Below, one piece after another: positions 33,213-35,220 of a DNA stretch of 35,220 nt. Within the stretch, counting starts at the first letter, position 1, and each line of letters starts with the position of its first letter. Under the pieces are notes generated by a model. That model saw only the letters and a list, made by a program, of their open reading frames with translations, searched no databases and was not told the origin of the DNA. Origin of the DNA: Paracoccaceae bacterium (lineage in GTDB: Bacteria > Pseudomonadota > Alphaproteobacteria > Rhodobacterales > Rhodobacteraceae); assembly GCA_030950185.1 (NCBI GenBank), contig JAUZRU010000143.1, positions 1 to 35,220 on the forward strand, read 5' to 3'. A program made the position numbers and the translations under genes.

Positions 33213-34844
33213 ATGGGATGGATGGCAGATGAGACCGGCCTCGACAAGGGCCCCGCGAACCATGTTCCGCTGACACCGCTTTCGCATCTGCGCCGGGCCG
33301 CCGATGTCTTTGCCGACCGCGAGGCCCTGGTGCACGGCGACATGCGCCTGACCTATGCCCAGCTGTACCAGCGCGTCAGCCGGCTGGCCTCGGCGCTGGC
33401 GGCGCGCGGGATCGAGCCCGGCGATGTGGTGGCCACGCTCATGCCCAACATCCCCGCCCATGTCGAAGCCCATTGGGGCGTGCCTGCCGCCGGCGCGGTG
33501 CTGAACACGATCAATGTGCGCCTCGATGTGGAAACGGTGGCCTATATCCTGGGCCACGGGGGCGCGAAAATCCTGCTTTGCGACAGCGCATTCATTGACC
33601 TGGCCGAGGCCGCCTGCAAGCAGATGGAAGGCGATGCCCCCGAAATCATCGAGGCCCCCGACCCGGTTTCGGGCGTCACCGCCACCGGGCGCCATCAGAC
33701 ATACGAGGATCTGCTTGCCGCGGGCGAGGCCGATTTCACCTGGATCATGCCGCAGGACGAATGGGAAAGCCTGGCGCTCAACTATACCTCGGGCACCACC
33801 GGGCGGCCCAAGGGCGTGGTCTACAGCCACCGGGGCGCCTATCTGCTGACCATGGGCACGGCGGTGGCCTGGCACATGCCGCTGTTTGCCCGCCTGCTGA
33901 CCATCGTGCCGCTGTTTCACTGCAACAACTGGCACCACAGCTGGCTGATGCCGATGGTGGGCGGCACGGTCGTCTGCCTGCGCGACATCACCGCAGGCGG
34001 CATCTATGACGCCATCGCCGATGAAAAGGTCACCCATTTCGGCGGCGCGCCCATCGTGCTGAACACCATCGTCAATGCATCCGACGACGAGCGGCGCGAC
34101 TTCGACCATGTGGTGCAGGTCTATACCGCCGGCGCGCCTCCGCCCGCCGCCACCCTGCTGGCCATCGAAAAGCTGGGCTTTGTCGTGACCCAGGTCTACG
34201 GGCTGACCGAAACCTATGGCCATGTCACCGAATGCCTGTGGGATGACGACAAATGGGGCCATCTGCAGGGCGAGGAACGCGCCGCCATCAAGGCCCGCAC
34301 CGGCGTGTTGATGCCGATGATGGAAGACATCACCGTCATGGACCCCGAGACCATGACCCCGGTGCCCCGCGATGGCGAAACCCTGGGCGAGATCATGATC
34401 CGCGGCAATGCGGTGATGAAGGGATATTACCGCAACCCGCAGGCAACGGCCGAGGCATTCGAAGGCGGCTATTTCCATTCCGGCGACATCGCCTTTCAGC
34501 ACCCCGACGGCTATATCAAGATCACCGACCGTGCCAAGGACATCATCATCTCGGGCGGCGAAAACGTCAGCTCGGTCGAGGTCGAGGGCGCGCTCATGCA
34601 CCACCCGGCGGTGCTGCTGGCGGCGGTGGTTGCCAAGCCCGATGACAAATGGGGCGAAGTGCCCTGCGCATTCGTTGAACTGAAACCGGGCATGAGCGCG
34701 ACCGAAGAGGAACTGATCGCCTTTTGCCGTGAACGTCTGGCCGGTTTCAAGACCCCGAAAAAGGTGGTCTTTCAGGAACTGCCCAAGACATCGACCGGCA
34801 AGATCCAGAAATTCGTTCTGCGCGATCGGGCCGGGAAACTGTAA
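33213..34844 (+). CDS. Acyl-CoA synthetase (AMP-forming), DmdB-like candidate
   Basis: This 543-residue ANL-superfamily enzyme activates a carboxylic acid with ATP to acyl-AMP and then the CoA thioester. ATP loop YTSGTTGRPKGVVYSHRG (about 193-210), VPLFHCNNWHHSW, VYGLTETYG, GYFHSGDIA, the hinge DRAKDIIISGGENVSS and the C-terminal catalytic lysine in PKTSTGKIQK are all present. Roseobacter homologues include 3-methylmercaptopropionyl-CoA ligases of the DMSP demethylation pathway, but medium-chain fatty acid ligases are equally similar, so no symbol is given. GGAG lies 9 nt before ATG 33213; an earlier start at 33132 would add 27 residues. A GC-rich hairpin follows the stop. Confidence 0.92.
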   Translation: MGWMADETGLDKGPANHVPLTPLSHLRRAADVFADREALVHGDMRLTYAQLYQRVSRLASALAARGIEPGDVVATLMPNIPAHVEAHWGVPAAGAVLNTINVRLDVETVAYILGHGGAKILLCDSAFIDLAEAACKQMEGDAPEIIEAPDPVSGVTATGRHQTYEDLLAAGEADFTWIMPQDEWESLALNYTSGTTGRPKGVVYSHRGAYLLTMGTAVAWHMPLFARLLTIVPLFHCNNWHHSWLMPMVGGTVVCLRDITAGGIYDAIADEKVTHFGGAPIVLNTIVNASDDERRDFDHVVQVYTAGAPPPAATLLAIEKLGFVVTQVYGLTETYGHVTECLWDDDKWGHLQGEERAAIKARTGVLMPMMEDITVMDPETMTPVPRDGETLGEIMIRGNAVMKGYYRNPQATAEAFEGGYFHSGDIAFQHPDGYIKITDRAKDIIISGGENVSSVEVEGALMHHPAVLLAAVVAKPDDKWGEVPCAFVELKPGMSATEEELIAFCRERLAGFKTPKKVVFQELPKTSTGKIQKFVLRDRAGKL

Positions 34845-34856
34845 CGTCCCTTCCCC

Positions 34857-34889
34857 CTGCCGGCGGGCATCGTCCCTGTTCGCCGGCAG
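34857..34889 (+). terminator. Hairpin after the acyl-CoA synthetase gene
   Basis: CTGCCGGCG and CGCCGGCAG form a perfect 9-bp stem around a 15-nt loop, starting 12 nt after the stop codon. No T-run follows, but position and strength suggest a transcript end. Confidence 0.5.
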
Positions 34890-34984
34890 ATATCCCCCCG
34901 CAAGAAAACATGTGATCGCGGCCAGAAACGCGATAAGCTGGGGCGAACAGGCAAAATCCGGTCAACGGGTAGAAAACGGGCAGG

Positions 34985-35146
34985 ATGACCGCTCTTGCGA
35001 AATACGAAAAGCTGGAATCGGCCGGGCTCTGGCGGGAATCGCCCGAGCACCAGCGTGTGGAGGTCTATGTCAGCTTCGGCGACACCTCGCTTGTCATCCG
35101 TGACAAACACGAAGAACCCCTGATAAACCACCAGTTTTCCTGCTAA
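34985..35146 (+). pseudogene. Truncated 5' end of a conserved Rhodobacterales gene
   Basis: The frame runs 53 codons. The first about 47 residues (start MTALAKYEKLESAGLWR, then a VYVSFGDTSLVIRD strand pair) resemble the N-terminus of a longer conserved protein of Rhodobacterales whose function is not known to me. The last about six codons and stop lie in foreign-looking sequence. The true gene probably continues past a misassembled or recombined junction at about 35121-35126. AACGGGCAGG precedes the ATG. Confidence 0.55.
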
Positions 35147-35218
35147 GTATTCCAGGATTCCTACATTCCCCCTACGGTCACAAACCATATAGTGCACCGG
35201 TGTGGCCACCGGGATAAT
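35123..35218 (-). CDS. Fragment resembling a choloylglycine hydrolase-family protein
   Basis: On the minus strand about 32 codons read through from the window edge: PVHYMVCDRRGN, then GILEYLAGKLVVY. This resembles the Ntn-hydrolase choloylglycine/penicillin amidase family segment with PxHY, D..G and a following E...GKL. The fragment has lower GC and uses AGG, GGA, GTA and TTA codons, unlike the rest of the window. It ends abruptly at the junction with the truncated plus-strand gene. Assignment is from motif memory only. Confidence 0.45.
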
Positions 35219-35220
35219 TT

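Noticed and set aside
34985-35220. Insertion sequence interrupting the last gene
   Set aside because: No terminal inverted repeat or transposase codons were seen, and the tail reads as a hydrolase fragment up to the window edge.
1-35220. tRNA, rRNA, CRISPR, prophage or defence island
   Set aside because: No cloverleaf, repeat-spacer array, integrase, capsid or known defence domain was found; all spaces between genes are short.

Overview
The window looks like a complete linear metagenomic contig from a GC-rich alphaproteobacterium, most likely of the Rhodobacterales (roseobacter/Rhodobacteraceae type). Support comes from the polyphosphate kinase/phosphatase pair behind an HdaA gene, ftsY close to a YciB/IspZ gene, a DUF2927 lipoprotein, a DgcN-DgcA pair, a Cys-type SelO and roseobacter-like codon use. 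Both ends are suspect. The left end is a run of 24 C. The last ~95 bp on the right are AT-richer and read as a fragment of an unrelated hydrolase. No rRNA, tRNA, CRISPR array, phage or transposase gene was seen, and no gene-free stretch exceeds 300 bp.

Layout, left to right. (1) 36-4163: a pyrimidine-catabolism regulatory island with a ureidopropionase-type amidohydrolase (minus), two RutR-like TetR regulators (plus) and a fatty-acid desaturase between them. RutR-type operators lie in front of both regulators. (2) 4141-5037: an EamA permease. (3) 5115-7975: a tight minus-strand operon, dgcN-dgcA-D-amino acid aminotransferase, for D-glutamate/D-amino acid use. (4) 8159-9840: panB-panC, then an SDR dehydrogenase to 10720. 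(5) 10898-16506: AI-2E permease, hdaA, ppk1 and ppx, linking replication control and polyphosphate metabolism. (6) 16584-19245: ftsY, an EamA permease and yciB. (7) 19283-23533: mgtE diverging from guanine deaminase, which converges on an 8-oxoguanine deaminase-like enzyme. (8) 23597-25513: an M48 protease and a cytochrome P450 with an unusual I helix. (9) 25664-30609: a coupled operon of DUF2927 lipoprotein, 56-residue membrane protein, vWA protein, 115-residue membrane protein, DedA protein and DadA-like oxidoreductase. (10) 30709-34844: selO, a third EamA permease and an acyl-CoA synthetase. (11) A truncated conserved gene at the right edge.

Most genes are housekeeping or nitrogen/carbon scavenging functions: pyrimidine and purine bases, D-amino acids and fatty acids. 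The main points for follow-up are the RutR-type operator array with two paralogous regulators, a 22-bp element placed just behind two unrelated stop codons, the coupled DUF2927-vWA-DedA operon with no MoxR ATPase beside it, the P450 lacking the usual I-helix threonine, and the chimeric right end.
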